Assembly (NCBI GenBank): GCA_040755295.1
Contig: JBFMBK010000006.1
Span: forward strand, 90,560-154,559
Reading direction: 5' to 3'
Source of the DNA: Bacillota bacterium
Lineage (GTDB): Bacteria > Bacillota > Desulfotomaculia > Desulfotomaculales > Ammonificaceae
DNA length: 64,000 nt
Part shown: one piece after another, positions 16,766-26,171 of the stretch
Layout: each line of letters opens with the position of its first letter
Position numbering within the stretch: position 1 is the stretch's first letter
Program-made: the position numbers and the translations under genes
Notes under the pieces: model-generated
What the model was told of the DNA's origin: nothing
Database searches by the model: none
What the model saw: only the letters and a program-made list of their open reading frames with translations

Positions 16766-17864
16766 AAAGGGTGTCGTACTCGCAATGGTAATTATCCTCG
16801 GCGCCGCACTGTGGGCGTTTATTGGCCGATCCGGCGGCGTTGAGAAACCTAAACCCGAGGAAGGTCCGGCCAAAGAAAAACCCGTCGCTGTTAAGACGGC
16901 CGTTGTTTCCCCAGGCAGCATACATCCCTCCCTGGACGTCAGCGGTTCGGTTGCCGGCGCGAAAGAGATTGCGCTCACCGCCGAAACGCAGGGCGCGATA
17001 GTATCTCTAGGGGCTCGGACGGGTGACCGCGTTAGAGCCGGTCAGGTTGTCGGTACCCTGGAAAGTGAAAACCAGGAACTTACCATAGCCAAGTCCCAGG
17101 AACAGTTGGCCTCGGCCAGGCTAAACCTCGAGAAAGCAAAGACAGCGTTCGGCAGGGTGGACGAACTTTACAAACAGGAAGCCGTATCCCAGGCGGAATA
17201 CGAGGATGCCCTGTTTATGCTGCAAAGCGCGCAAGTGGCTTATAACGTCGCTTTATCGGACAACCAACTGGCTCGTAAAGCGTTGAGTGATACTAAAGTA
17301 GTCGCTCCGTTTTCGGGAAGCGTCGTGCAGTGTTCCGTGGAACTGGGGCAGACGGTCTTTCCGGGCCAAGAATTGATGACCGTGGTTGACGACTCCAGTC
17401 TCAAAGTCAAGGCGAATCTTAACGCCGGTCAACTGAAATTGGCTAAGCCGGGACAAAGCGGTATTTTTATCACCTCTACGCATAACGGTAAGGAGTTTTC
17501 CTGTACGGTAACCTCTATAGGCAGTAAAGCAGATCCCGATAATCTCACGTACCCGCTTGAATTGTCCCTCCCGGCGGGCTCCAGCTCCCAGCTGAAACCG
17601 GGAATGTTCGGTAACGTCAGACTCCGCACCGCAGAGATCACACGGAACATCATTCCGCGGGAAGCCGTGATTACTCTGGAAGAATCCGGACAAGCGGAGG
17701 TTTTCTGCGTTAAAAACGGGAAAGCGGTTAAAACCCGCATACAAACCGGTGAAGCCGATGACCGAAATATAGCCGTCGTGGACGGGCTGAAACCAGGGGA
17801 CAGGGTTGTGACGTTCGGCCAAAGCCTTTTGCGGGACGGCACCGCCGTGACCGAGGGGGAATAA
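16758..17864 (+). CDS. RND-type membrane-fusion (periplasmic adaptor) protein
   Basis: 368 aa HlyD/AcrA-family adaptor. One N-terminal membrane anchor (about 6-22), a biotinyl-lipoyl-like domain (GARTGDRVRAGQVVGTLES), a coiled-coil hairpin (about 110-170), the second half lipoyl segment (VVAPFSGSVVQ) and a beta-barrel. It links the inner-membrane pump to the exterior. No lipobox cysteine is seen. ATG 16758-16760 has GGGAGGAG seven bases upstream; a longer frame upstream overlaps tetR and is a shadow. Encoded between tetR and the pump. Confidence 0.9.
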   Translation: MVKKGVVLAMVIILGAALWAFIGRSGGVEKPKPEEGPAKEKPVAVKTAVVSPGSIHPSLDVSGSVAGAKEIALTAETQGAIVSLGARTGDRVRAGQVVGTLESENQELTIAKSQEQLASARLNLEKAKTAFGRVDELYKQEAVSQAEYEDALFMLQSAQVAYNVALSDNQLARKALSDTKVVAPFSGSVVQCSVELGQTVFPGQELMTVVDDSSLKVKANLNAGQLKLAKPGQSGIFITSTHNGKEFSCTVTSIGSKADPDNLTYPLELSLPAGSSSQLKPGMFGNVRLRTAEITRNIIPREAVITLEESGQAEVFCVKNGKAVKTRIQTGEADDRNIAVVDGLKPGDRVVTFGQSLLRDGTAVTEGE

Positions 17865-17868
17865 GAGC

Positions 17869-20800
17869 ATGAAAATCACTGAACTCTCCCTTGGTCGCCC
17901 TTCGTTAATCACCGTAGTTTTTATCTCGCTTTTCATCCTCGGGCTTGTTTGCTACGGACGGATACCGGCTGACCTTTTGCCGAAAATGGAGATTCCGTAC
18001 GTGCTCATATCGGTTCCATACCCCGGTGCAGGCCCGGAAGACGTCGAACGGAAGGTGACCAAACCGCTCGAGGACGCCATGTCTTCCCTGAACAACCTGG
18101 ATGCCCTCTCCTCCTATTCCCAGGAAGGTTTGTCCACGGTGGTGATCGGGTTTAAGATGGATACCGATACCGACGTCGCGATCAACGAGGTGCAGCGCAA
18201 ATACAACGCCACCGTCTACGAACTCCCCCCGGACGTTGAGCCGGGCACTATACAGCAGTTCAGCCTCAATGATATTCCCATAGTACAGATGTCCGTCAGC
18301 GGCAATCTACCCGAGGCGGAAATCTACAAATTGGTTAAAGACACGATTCAGCCCGAGTTCCAGCAAGTAAAGGGCGTCGGCAGGGTGATGCTGGTCGGCG
18401 GCAGGGAACGGGAAATACGCGTTGAGGCGCAGCCGGACCGCCTGGAAGCGTATAAGGTATCTCTTCTTCAACTGATGTCCGGCCTGCAGTCGGACAACAA
18501 AAACACTCCCGCCGGCAAAGTGGAACAGTACGGCGAAAAATTCGTCGTGCGGATAAAAACTCAAGTCGCGGACTTCAAGGAACTCGAGAACATCATAATA
18601 ACAGAAAGGAAAGAAGGTCCGGTCTACGTTCGCGACGTGGCGCGGGTCAGCGATACATTTGCCGACACCCAAAGCATGGTCAGGCTTAACGGCTCGCCGG
18701 GCATAGGACTAATGGTGTTTAAGCGGTCCGACGCCAACACCATCGAAACGAGTGACAAGATCAGACAGAGCGTTACCGAAATAGAAAAAAGGTTCGGCGT
18801 GAATGTTACCCTGGCCTACGACTCTTCTGAGTTCATTAAAGAATCGCTGACGGGAATCCAGGAAGAACTGTTGATGGCCGTTCTGATCGTGGCCTTTGTC
18901 ATCTTCCTTTTCCTTGGAAGCTGGCGGGGAGCACTGATAATCCTCATGACCATTCCCGTTTCACTTGTAAGCACTCTCATCTTCGTATACTCATTAGGTT
19001 TTTCATTGAACCTGATGAGCCTCCTCGGCGCGGCGCTGGTGGTCGGGATAATCGTCGACGACGCCATCGTGGTACTGGAAAACATCCACCGTCATATGGA
19101 GCAAGGGGAAAGCCCGCTGACGGCGGCGCTAAAAAGCAGTCGTGAGATAGGCATCGCGGTTGTAGGCATATCCCTGACCTTAATGGTGGTTTTTCTGCCC
19201 GTTGCGCTGGTGCCCGGTATCGCAGGGATGATCTTCAGAGAGTTCGGGCTGGTGGTCGCGTGCGCTACTTTCCTCTCCCTTGTGGTAGCCGTTACATTGA
19301 TCCCATTACTCTCCTCCCGCCTGATTAAGGTGGAAAAAAACCGCGGGGTTTTCTGGCTTACCGAGGTTTTTGACAAATTTTTAAACAGATTGAGCAGGGA
19401 TTACGAAAAAGGCATCGCGTGGGCGCTGCGACATAAAAAAGCCGTACTGTTGACGGCTACAGCAGCTCTTTTCGCCTCTTTGTCGATGATACCGCTGCAC
19501 ATGGTCGGAACGGAGTTTCTTCCCAAACTGGACAGGGGTGAATTCATACTCAAACTAACCACGCCGCCGGGCACAAGCATCAACCGGATGGACTCCCTGG
19601 TGCGGGGAATTGAGGACGAGGTAAGGACCATCCCCGAGGTAAAGGACGTATTCACCTCTGTTGGATACGGGTCTGGGCAAGCCGACTTGGGATCATCAAG
19701 CAACATAGCCGAACTACATGTGACCCTTAAAGAGCAGGGCGCCGAAAAAAGCACCCCCGTTAAACGCAAGGTCAAGGAGATCGCCGACCGGCGGGCCGGG
19801 CTTGAGTCAAGCATCGTCTTAACCTCAATGTTCGGCGGGGCGGAAGAAGGCGCCCTCCAGATAGAGATAAAGGGATACAACCTGAATAAGTTAAAACAGG
19901 TCACCGAGCAGGTTAGGGAGGTTGTAGCCTCCACCACCGGCGCAAAGGATATCCGCACCTCCATAGCAAGCGGCTTACCCGAGTACAACATCCGGGTCGA
20001 CCGGGACACCGCCGCCGCGCACGGCATCCTTGTCGGGGATGTTATAAACACCGTAGGCCTGTACCTGACGGGCAATGTGGTAAGTAAATACAGCGACGGC
20101 GAAGACCAATACGACGTCCGCCTGATCGGTGACGAGAACACTCGAAACAACACCGCCGCTATTGCCGATTTGCCTCTTACCAACCATTCCGGGGAGATCA
20201 TAAAATTGGGCCAGGTGGCACGGTTCAGCCAGCAATCAGGCCTGAAAAGCATCGAGCGCAGCGACCGGCAGAGGGTCTTTCGCGTAAGCGCAAACCTCGA
20301 AGGACGCCCGCTCGGCGACGTGGTCAACGACGTAAAGGCAAAACTGAGCAGTGAAAAGACTCCTCCGGATGTCAACATCTCATTCACCGGCGAGCAGCAG
20401 ATGTTTGAAGAGTCCATGGCCGACCTCGGCACGGCCATGATGCTCAGCCTGATCTTTATTTACCTGATTATGGTGGCGATTTTTGAATCCTTCCTGCTGC
20501 CGCTGACCATATGGCTTTCGGTGCCTCTCGCCATGGTGGGCGCCATTTTCGCGCTCGCTCTTACGAGGAATACTTTGAACATCATCTCCATGGTCGGCCT
20601 GATCATGTTGATAGGTTTGGTAACTAAAAACGCCATCCTGCTTGTTGATTTCGCGAACACGGCGCGAAGGAGCGGCATGAGTGTCAAAGACGCATTGGTG
20701 CGGGCGGGGTCCGTCAGGTTGCGTCCGATTCTTATGACCACGACGGCGATGGTCATGGCCATGCTGCCTTTAGCGCTGGGCCTTTCCGCCGGTTCAGAAA

Positions 20801-20949
20801 TAAGGCAGGGCATGTCGATAGCGCTGATCGGCGGGCTTGTGCTGTCTACGCTCCTAACGCTGTTCGTCGTTCCGGTAATCTACAGCATCCTGGAATCGGT
20901 CAAGGATATGGTTTTAGGCCGGCGTAACAAAGTGACGGCAGGAGTTTAA
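17869..20949 (+). CDS. RND efflux transporter (AcrB/HAE1 family)
   Basis: 1026 aa, full length for the family: helix 1 near the N terminus, a large external loop, helices 2-6 (about 335-530), helix 7, a second external loop and helices 8-12. The proton-relay aspartate pair is visible in GIIVDDAIVVLENIHRH. Proton-driven export of small molecules or lipids; the substrate cannot be told. Four bases after the adaptor stop, same operon. No outer-membrane TolC-type gene follows, in keeping with a Firmicute. A strong terminator ends the operon. Confidence 0.92.
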   Translation: MKITELSLGRPSLITVVFISLFILGLVCYGRIPADLLPKMEIPYVLISVPYPGAGPEDVERKVTKPLEDAMSSLNNLDALSSYSQEGLSTVVIGFKMDTDTDVAINEVQRKYNATVYELPPDVEPGTIQQFSLNDIPIVQMSVSGNLPEAEIYKLVKDTIQPEFQQVKGVGRVMLVGGREREIRVEAQPDRLEAYKVSLLQLMSGLQSDNKNTPAGKVEQYGEKFVVRIKTQVADFKELENIIITERKEGPVYVRDVARVSDTFADTQSMVRLNGSPGIGLMVFKRSDANTIETSDKIRQSVTEIEKRFGVNVTLAYDSSEFIKESLTGIQEELLMAVLIVAFVIFLFLGSWRGALIILMTIPVSLVSTLIFVYSLGFSLNLMSLLGAALVVGIIVDDAIVVLENIHRHMEQGESPLTAALKSSREIGIAVVGISLTLMVVFLPVALVPGIAGMIFREFGLVVACATFLSLVVAVTLIPLLSSRLIKVEKNRGVFWLTEVFDKFLNRLSRDYEKGIAWALRHKKAVLLTATAALFASLSMIPLHMVGTEFLPKLDRGEFILKLTTPPGTSINRMDSLVRGIEDEVRTIPEVKDVFTSVGYGSGQADLGSSSNIAELHVTLKEQGAEKSTPVKRKVKEIADRRAGLESSIVLTSMFGGAEEGALQIEIKGYNLNKLKQVTEQVREVVASTTGAKDIRTSIASGLPEYNIRVDRDTAAAHGILVGDVINTVGLYLTGNVVSKYSDGEDQYDVRLIGDENTRNNTAAIADLPLTNHSGEIIKLGQVARFSQQSGLKSIERSDRQRVFRVSANLEGRPLGDVVNDVKAKLSSEKTPPDVNISFTGEQQMFEESMADLGTAMMLSLIFIYLIMVAIFESFLLPLTIWLSVPLAMVGAIFALALTRNTLNIISMVGLIMLIGLVTKNAILLVDFANTARRSGMSVKDALVRAGSVRLRPILMTTTAMVMAMLPLALGLSAGSEIRQGMSIALIGGLVLSTLLTLFVVPVIYSILESVKDMVLGRRNKVTAGV

Positions 20950-20980
20950 GGCCGGGGATAGCCGTAAAAAGAGTCTTTGC

Positions 20981-21013
20981 AAAACCTTTGCCGCCCGAGG
21001 CAAAGGTTTTTTT
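20981..21013 (+). terminator. Terminator of the tetR-RND operon
   Basis: A perfect 12-bp stem (AAAACCTTTGCC with GGCAAAGGTTTT, loop GCCCGA) continues into seven T. It lies 31 bases after the pump stop and may also serve the converging sir2-fol transcript, though with a shorter T run on that side. Confidence 0.93.
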
Positions 21014-21033
21014 ATGTTATTCTACTTGGAGGT

Positions 21034-21807
21034 TTACGGGTTACCGTCAGGAAGAGCTACGACTTTCACCAGTTCCGGCAGGATTTCACCGGCGTTGCCG
21101 CGCAGGATCACCGACGCCCGGTCGTCGCAGGGCGTAGGTTCGCGGTTGACGATAATCAGTTGCCCGGCCGACTCCACGAGCGAAGCCGCAGGGTAGACGG
21201 TGAGGCTTGAACCCACACTCAGAATGAAGTCGCATCCCTGACGCAATACGATAAGCGCACGATTGAAATCGGGAGCCATTGTCTCGCCGAAGAGCACCAC
21301 ATCGGGGCGGAGCAAGCCCCCGCAGACGCAGCGCGGCGGCAGCTTCCCTTTTTCCAGTGCTTCTTCGGCGACTGTAAAGGGAGCCGTCATCCGGCACGTG
21401 GAACAGACAACGTGCCGCAGGTGCCCGTGCACCTCCCAGACCGATTTAGACCCGGCTTTATGGTGCAAACCGTCGATGTTTTGGGTGATAACCCCACAAA
21501 GCCGGCCGAGCGCTTCAAGTTCCGCCAGCGCCCTGTGCGCGGGGTTAGGCTGCGCCTCACGGTAAGCCAGCCATTGAGGGAGAAAGACATTATAAAAGCG
21601 TACCGGCTCGCGATTTAAGGCGTCTCCGGTTGCCAGGGACATCATTTCGGGGTTTGACCACAACCCGGTACCGGGGCTGCGGAAATCCGGTATACCGCTT
21701 TCCGTGCTAACACCCGCGCCGGTGAACGCGTAAGCCCGAGAGGCTTCCCGTAATAGTTCCGCAGCTTTAATAATCTTCTCCCTGTCCCGAATCCCTAATC
21801 CACCCAC
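21034..21807 (-). CDS. cobB: NAD-dependent protein deacylase, Sir2 family
   Basis: 257 aa sirtuin. NAD-binding GAGVSTESGIPDFRS (about 31-45), TQNIDGLH and the catalytic His in VHGH (near 130), zinc-ribbon cysteines CSTC and CVCGG, and the late GSSLTVYPAASLV. Removes acetyl or other acyl groups from lysines using NAD. The start GTG 21805-21807 overlaps the folK end by 13 bases, so the gene rides at the end of the folB-folK transcript; this pairing with folate genes has no obvious functional meaning. The symbol follows common bacterial use. Confidence 0.9.
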   Translation of the reverse strand: MGGLGIRDREKIIKAAELLREASRAYAFTGAGVSTESGIPDFRSPGTGLWSNPEMMSLATGDALNREPVRFYNVFLPQWLAYREAQPNPAHRALAELEALGRLCGVITQNIDGLHHKAGSKSVWEVHGHLRHVVCSTCRMTAPFTVAEEALEKGKLPPRCVCGGLLRPDVVLFGETMAPDFNRALIVLRQGCDFILSVGSSLTVYPAASLVESAGQLIIVNREPTPCDDRASVILRGNAGEILPELVKVVALPDGNP

Positions 21808-22304
21808 CCGGTTCCCGTCACCTCTACAACCTTTTGTGCTTTACGGAGCTCTTCCGCCAGTGCCGCCGCCGTAACGCCTCCCGAGAGAATAAGTTCCGGC
21901 GCCAGCGCCGCCAGGGGCACCACTACGAAGGCGCGGTCGCCCAGCCGCGGGTGCGGCACCTCCAAACCGGGCTCGACGATATGCGCGTCTCCGTACAGCA
22001 GCAGATCGAGGTCTATCACACGCGGACCCCAACGCTCTTTCCGCACCCGGCCGAGTTCCTTCTCAACCTGCAGAAGAGAATTCAGCAAATCACGGGGGGC
22101 AAAAGTGGTGGTAACCTCCGCCACCGTGTTCAGGAATTCCGGCTGATTGGACATACCGACCGGCGCCGTGCGGTAAAGTGGGGCAACCCGTCTGACCTTT
22201 ATCCCCTCGGTCCGGCCGAGCACCCTCATCGCATCACGAAGGTTCTTTGTGCAATCACCCAGGTTGCAGCCAACACCGATATAGGCCGTTATTCCTTCGG
22301 GCAC
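21795..22304 (-). CDS. folK: 2-amino-4-hydroxy-6-hydroxymethyldihydropteridine pyrophosphokinase
   Basis: 169 aa HPPK, transferring pyrophosphate from ATP to 6-hydroxymethyl-dihydropterin in folate synthesis. Marks: early GVGCNLGD, the ligand segment RWGPRVIDLDLLLYG (about 92-106) and HPRLGDRAFVVVPL. The GTG start overlaps the end of folB by 16 bases; the stop overlaps sir2. Usual length. Confidence 0.93.
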   Translation of the reverse strand: MPEGITAYIGVGCNLGDCTKNLRDAMRVLGRTEGIKVRRVAPLYRTAPVGMSNQPEFLNTVAEVTTTFAPRDLLNSLLQVEKELGRVRKERWGPRVIDLDLLLYGDAHIVEPGLEVPHPRLGDRAFVVVPLAALAPELILSGGVTAAALAEELRKAQKVVEVTGTGWVD

Positions 22305-22663
22305 TGTTGCGCTCTCCGGAATATCTCCACTCCCACACTCTCAAAACAGCCCGGGAGGGGCGCCCCCGGTTTCTCCACCCGAACGCATACCTCGTGCACT
22401 ACGAACGATTTCAGGACGGACGCAGCTATTGACTCCGCAAGCGTCTCAAGCAGCCGCACAGACCTTCCGCACACCACTTCCTCGACCTTCCGGTACACGG
22501 TAAGGTAGTCTATGGTTTTATCCATGTCATCGGCGGCACCCGCCGGCGAGAGATCAAGGTACAGCGTCACGTCCACTAAAAACCGCTGCCCGACCTCTTG
22601 TTCCGCCTGGAGCACCCCATGGCGGGCGAAGAAGGCCATTCCTTTTAGAAAAATCTTATCCAT
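22289..22663 (-). CDS. folB: Dihydroneopterin aldolase
   Basis: 124 aa, converting dihydroneopterin to 6-hydroxymethyl-dihydropterin, the step before FolK. Marks: MDKIFLKGMAFFARHGV at the N terminus with the active-site Glu in QAEQEVGQRF, and the late SVRLLETLAESIA. Start ATG 22661-22663 behind GGGGGC is preferred; the frame runs further upstream into intergenic repeat sequence. Confidence 0.93.
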   Translation of the reverse strand: MDKIFLKGMAFFARHGVLQAEQEVGQRFLVDVTLYLDLSPAGAADDMDKTIDYLTVYRKVEEVVCGRSVRLLETLAESIAASVLKSFVVHEVCVRVEKPGAPLPGCFESVGVEIFRRAQQCPKE

Positions 22664-22715
22664 AAGCAACAAGCCCCCGTTTAGAATTAAGAAACCAGAA
22701 GTCAGAATAGAGAAA

Positions 22716-22840
22716 GCCGGAACCAAAAATATTTCACCACAGAGGCACAGAGTTCACAGAGAATTGAGAAATATCAAGGCCAAATAAAATATTACCCCTA
22801 TTTTAATTTTCCCCTCCGTGTGCTCTGTGTCTCTGTGGTT
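22716..22840. repeat. CACAGAG-type inverted repeat element, copy A
   Basis: Arms CCACAGAGGCACAGAG (22737-22752) and CTCTGTGTCTCTGTGG (22823-22838) enclose an AT-rich centre; the flank begins GCCGGAACC and an A-rich ATATTTCAC. About 125 bp, noncoding, between folP and folB. Two relatives lie at 28072-28345 and 28814-28942. Confidence 0.8.
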
Positions 22841-22904
22841 ATTTTTATTGCCGTCTTGCGTATATCCTGGCGTTTAAGCGCCTAATCGTGACTCGCGACT
22901 TACA

Positions 22905-22970
22905 CAAACAGGACGCAGAGACCACTAATAAGAAACATCTGGATAAAATTCTTGGCGTCTTGGCGGTTAA
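22905..22970. repeat. Intergenic repeat fragment with GGCGTCTTGGCGGTT
   Basis: The words GACGCAGAGACC and TTCTTGGCGTCTTGGCGGTT flank an AT-rich middle, similar in style to the CACAGAG element next to it. I see only one copy in this window; calling it a repeat rests on recalling the same phrase between genes of other bacteria. Confidence 0.35.
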
Positions 22971-22988
22971 TAAATTCGTGATTCGTAA

Positions 22989-24164
22989 CTATGGTTTCAG
23001 CGTGTCAGTCATCCGGGCCACCCTGACCATTTCCTTAACGTCATGCACCCGCACGATATCCGCGCCTTTCATTATCCCGACCGATACCGATGCGGCTGTG
23101 CCCTCAAGACGTTCGTTCACCGGAAGATCAAGCGCATAACCGATAAACGATTTGCGCGATGTCCCTATAAGCACCGGGAAACCAAGTGAATTCAGTTCTT
23201 CGAGGCGCCGCATCACCTCGATGTTTTGCAACGGCGTCTTGGCGAACCCGATCCCGGGGTCGATGATGATATGTTCAGCCGGGATGCCCGCCGCCAAAGC
23301 ATGGCTGATGCGCTCCTCGAAATAGGAAACAATATCGCCCATAAGGTCCTCATAATCCGTACCCTTCCGGTTGTGCATCATGACCACCGGCGCTTTCGCC
23401 GAGGCGGCCAGGGGCGCCATCTCCGGATCGGCAAGCGCCCATTGGTCGTTGATGATGTTTGCACCGGCGTCAAGGGCGGCCCGCGCAACGGCAGCCTTAC
23501 ACGTATCTATCGATACGGGCACGGGTACGAGGGGCGCAATGGTTTCCAGAACCGGAAGCACGCGCCGCAGTTCCTCCCGCACCTCCAAAGGAGTGTAACC
23601 CGGACGTGTCGACTCCCCCCCGACGTCAAGGATGTCAACCCCCGCGTCGACCATTTCAAGCGCCCTGGCTTTCGCCCCCTCTATTGAATTATAGCGTCCG
23701 CCGTCGGAAAAAGAGTCGGGGGTGATGTTCAGAATCCCCATCACCAACGTACGCTCGCCGATCACAAGCTCGCGGCCCCTGCAGTCAAGACGGTACGCAT
23801 CACGGCCTTCAACGCTGTGAAGTGCTTTCCGGATCTTGTCGCCGAGACCGGCAAGTCCGAAAGGCTGCATCCGGAGTCTGGCCAAGACCTCCTCGTACTG
23901 GCGAAGGGTCCCCATCAGCAATACGTCTGACACGGGCACCGAGTGGGTTATTACACCCCGTGAAACCGCCGCTTCCCCGCCCTTTGCCAGCATCTCCTGT
24001 TTCAAGATGTTCGCCTGCACCGGTTTCAATCCGGATATGCTAAGGACACGGAAAACGGCCTTGGGCGCCATTATCCGGCACCCTGTTTCATCCGCCCCCA
24101 CCGCCGCCATCGCGCGCATCGCCTCGGCGCGGTTTGTCAGATTTACTACACGTACTTTAAACAC
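22989..24164 (-). CDS. folP: Dihydropteroate synthase
   Basis: 391 aa. The TIM-barrel DHPS spans about 135-391: LVMGILNITPDSFSDGG, GVDILDVGGESTRPG, IIIDPGIGF and the phosphate-binding TSRKSFIGY. It joins p-aminobenzoate to the pterin pyrophosphate made by FolK. A separate N-terminal part of about 120 residues is not found in short DHPS such as that of E. coli; long forms of this sort occur in Clostridia. GTG start with AAGGAGGG nine bases upstream. Confidence 0.93.
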   Translation of the reverse strand: MFKVRVVNLTNRAEAMRAMAAVGADETGCRIMAPKAVFRVLSISGLKPVQANILKQEMLAKGGEAAVSRGVITHSVPVSDVLLMGTLRQYEEVLARLRMQPFGLAGLGDKIRKALHSVEGRDAYRLDCRGRELVIGERTLVMGILNITPDSFSDGGRYNSIEGAKARALEMVDAGVDILDVGGESTRPGYTPLEVREELRRVLPVLETIAPLVPVPVSIDTCKAAVARAALDAGANIINDQWALADPEMAPLAASAKAPVVMMHNRKGTDYEDLMGDIVSYFEERISHALAAGIPAEHIIIDPGIGFAKTPLQNIEVMRRLEELNSLGFPVLIGTSRKSFIGYALDLPVNERLEGTAASVSVGIMKGADIVRVHDVKEMVRVARMTDTLKP

Positions 24165-24580
24165 TGTTATCCCTCCTTGGAGACTGCTGCAAAACTACGC
24201 CTAGCTACTTTAGAAGTAGACTCCGGAAGTCGGAAGTCAAAAAACTCAAGGAATTTCTATAAAGATTCTTTCCTCTGACATCTTGCATACGATATCCGTT
24301 TTCAGTCTCGGAACCCTTATTCAGTTTGACTGCCGAAAGACGTTGGATTGTCTTTCTACGGTAAGGTTTAGCGCTGAAATGCCGGAGGTTGTTCTTCTTA
24401 ACCCTGTGCTATACCTCCAAGTATTATTTCCCAGCTTGAAAGTGTCAAGAGCAATCAGTCCCGGCAACCGCCATGTTTCAGAAGTCGGACGCGGGATGTC
24501 TGAAGTCAGATTTATGAAAAAAACTCGTGTTTCTAACGGCATATGGTTATAATGCGTTCTCGGCGGTATTGACCTGATGA
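24165..24580. other. Intergenic stretch with degenerate repeat words
   Basis: No credible gene. It contains fragments of the GAAGTC family (CGGAAGTCGGAAGTC at 24223-24237; CAGAAGTCGGACG and TCTGAAGTCAG at 24479-24510). Otherwise AT-rich and without a clear promoter for folP. Confidence 0.5.
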
Positions 24581-24615
24581 AAAAAAAACCCGGGGGAAAT
24601 ACCTCCCGGGTTTTA
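24581..24615 (-). terminator. Terminator of the DUF134-mrp operon
   Basis: On the minus strand AACCCGGGAGG pairs with CCCCCGGGTT around a short loop and runs into eight or more T. It lies 20 bases after the mrp stop. Confidence 0.9.
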
Positions 24616-24634
24616 TAGTCACACTAATTTAAAA

Positions 24635-25498
24635 TTACGAATATATGCTTTTGCTGTTAACCTTCTGCATTTTCCCTAATTTCTCATCAAACAGGCGCGG
24701 AAGGTGTTCAAATCCGGCGTTATCGTAATCCTCGATCTTACCGTCATCAACAAGCTTAGCCAGTTTGGGGTCGATGGGCAGGGTCCCCACCAATTCCAGT
24801 CCGGTCTCTTCCGCCACCGCTTTACCCCGCGGCTCACCGAAAACGTGGATCCTTTCGCCGCACTTGGGGCATGTAACGTACGCCATATTCTCGATGATGC
24901 CGAGAATCGGGATTTTCATGATCTCGGCCATCCTGATCGCCTTGCGCACCACCATTACCGCAAGTTCCTGCGGGGCCGAAACGACGATCATCCCGCTGAG
25001 CGGAAGCGACTGCATCACCGTAAGCGGCACATCCCCCGTGCCGGGCGGCAGGTCCACAAACAGGTAATCGAGTTCGCCCCAGGCGACGTCTGTCCAAAAC
25101 TGTTTAATCGCGCCGCTGATAACCGGACCGCGCCATATTACCGGCTCGTCCTCTTTCTCGAGAAGCAGGTTCATCGACATTACGCGGATGCCGAAATACT
25201 CCGTCCGCGGCGGTACCACGGCGACCTCGTTCCCTTCGGGATGGCCTCTCAGCCCGAACATTTTTGGGATGCTCGGCCCGGTCAGGTCGGCGTCAAGTAT
25301 CCCTACCCGATACCCATCCCGGCTGAAGGTCTTGGCTAACAGTGACGTTACGGAGGACTTACCCACGCCTCCTTTACCGCTCGCTATCGCAACCACCCTT
25401 TTAACATTGGAAAGTTCATTCTGCGCCAAAAAACCAGGGTTCTCGACGCTGTCATAAGATTCCTTTTCCCCGCAAGTTGAACAAGCACTTCCGGCCAT
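24635..25498 (-). CDS. Mrp/NBP35-family Fe-S carrier ATPase
   Basis: 287 aa from ATG 25496-25498. Deviant Walker A GKGGVGKSSV near residue 39, the switch segment FVDLPPGTGD, and the paired cysteines CPKC late in the protein that bridge an Fe-S cluster in the ApbC/Mrp dimer. A short Cys-bearing N terminus (CSTCGEK) precedes the ATPase. Expected role: holding and delivering [4Fe-4S] clusters, fitting for a cell with this many Fe-S proteins. A TTG at 25546 is an alternative start. It follows the DUF134 gene in one operon. Confidence 0.9.
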   Translation of the reverse strand: MAGSACSTCGEKESYDSVENPGFLAQNELSNVKRVVAIASGKGGVGKSSVTSLLAKTFSRDGYRVGILDADLTGPSIPKMFGLRGHPEGNEVAVVPPRTEYFGIRVMSMNLLLEKEDEPVIWRGPVISGAIKQFWTDVAWGELDYLFVDLPPGTGDVPLTVMQSLPLSGMIVVSAPQELAVMVVRKAIRMAEIMKIPILGIIENMAYVTCPKCGERIHVFGEPRGKAVAEETGLELVGTLPIDPKLAKLVDDGKIEDYDNAGFEHLPRLFDEKLGKMQKVNSKSIYS

Positions 25499-25560
25499 TT
25501 CACACTCTTTCTTTTCATCGGCACCCAAAGAAATCACCCCAACCAATCTAGTTTTGTATT

Positions 25561-26019
25561 TTAAGAATCGTCACTTCCGTATCGACACCCTTGCCCGCCC
25601 ATCCTGCCCGGAGGTGCGGTAACATCTTCAATTTCCCTGCCGCCGCATTTCGGGCATTCAGCCGCTTGCGGGTTGCCGCGCGGTTCTTCCCATTCGTTAT
25701 TGCATCCGGCACACTGCAACCTCCGGGTTACCAACTGGAAATGGCCGCCTTCAACCCGAATGGCCTTCCCTTTCACCAACGCCTCCGCAATTTTCATCCG
25801 GGCTCCGGTAAGCATCCGCTGAAAGGTCGGGCGCGAAATCCCCATCCTGTCGGCACACTCTTCCTGTTCCAGCCCTTTAAGGTCCTTGAGCCTTAATGCC
25901 TCTATCTCCTCCACACCAAGGCCGACTTCCTCAAGGTTGCAAAGAGGAATCCCTGCAGGCTTAAAAAAAGTGCAGTGGGGCATAAATTCAACCCGTCGAC
26001 ATTTTGGCGGCCTTCCCAA
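25561..26019 (-). CDS. DUF134 (UPF0251) helix-turn-helix protein with zinc ribbon
   Basis: About 152 aa. N-terminal GRPPKCRRVEFMP signature of DUF134, a sigma-70-region-4-like HTH (ECADRMGISRPTFQRML), then a C-terminal CxxC pair set (CAGCNNEW, CPKCGG) that could hold zinc or iron. The start TTG 26017-26019 is chosen because GGGGGG lies at the right distance and the family begins GRPPK; upstream frame to 26085 looks noncoding. Placed before mrp, a common partnership for this family; it may regulate Fe-S related genes. The function is not established. Confidence 0.82.
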   Translation of the reverse strand: MGRPPKCRRVEFMPHCTFFKPAGIPLCNLEEVGLGVEEIEALRLKDLKGLEQEECADRMGISRPTFQRMLTGARMKIAEALVKGKAIRVEGGHFQLVTRRLQCAGCNNEWEEPRGNPQAAECPKCGGREIEDVTAPPGRMGGQGCRYGSDDS

Positions 26020-26094
26020 AAGCAAGCCCCCCGTTCTAAAAAAGGACGCGTATGTAATTATACCTGCTGTGGTAGAACCGTTCAAGCTTCATAA

Positions 26095-26130
26095 ATAAAA
26101 AAAGGGAGGAATTTAACTCCTCCCTCATTT
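26095..26130 (-). terminator. Terminator of fhs
   Basis: On the minus strand a perfect 7-bp stem (GGGAGGA with TCCTCCC, loop of about seven) is followed by a run of T broken by one A. It lies about 45 bases after the fhs stop. Confidence 0.9.
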
Positions 26131-26171
26131 TCTAACAGTAAAAACAAATAACCTTCCTCAGGCGGTTGCGT

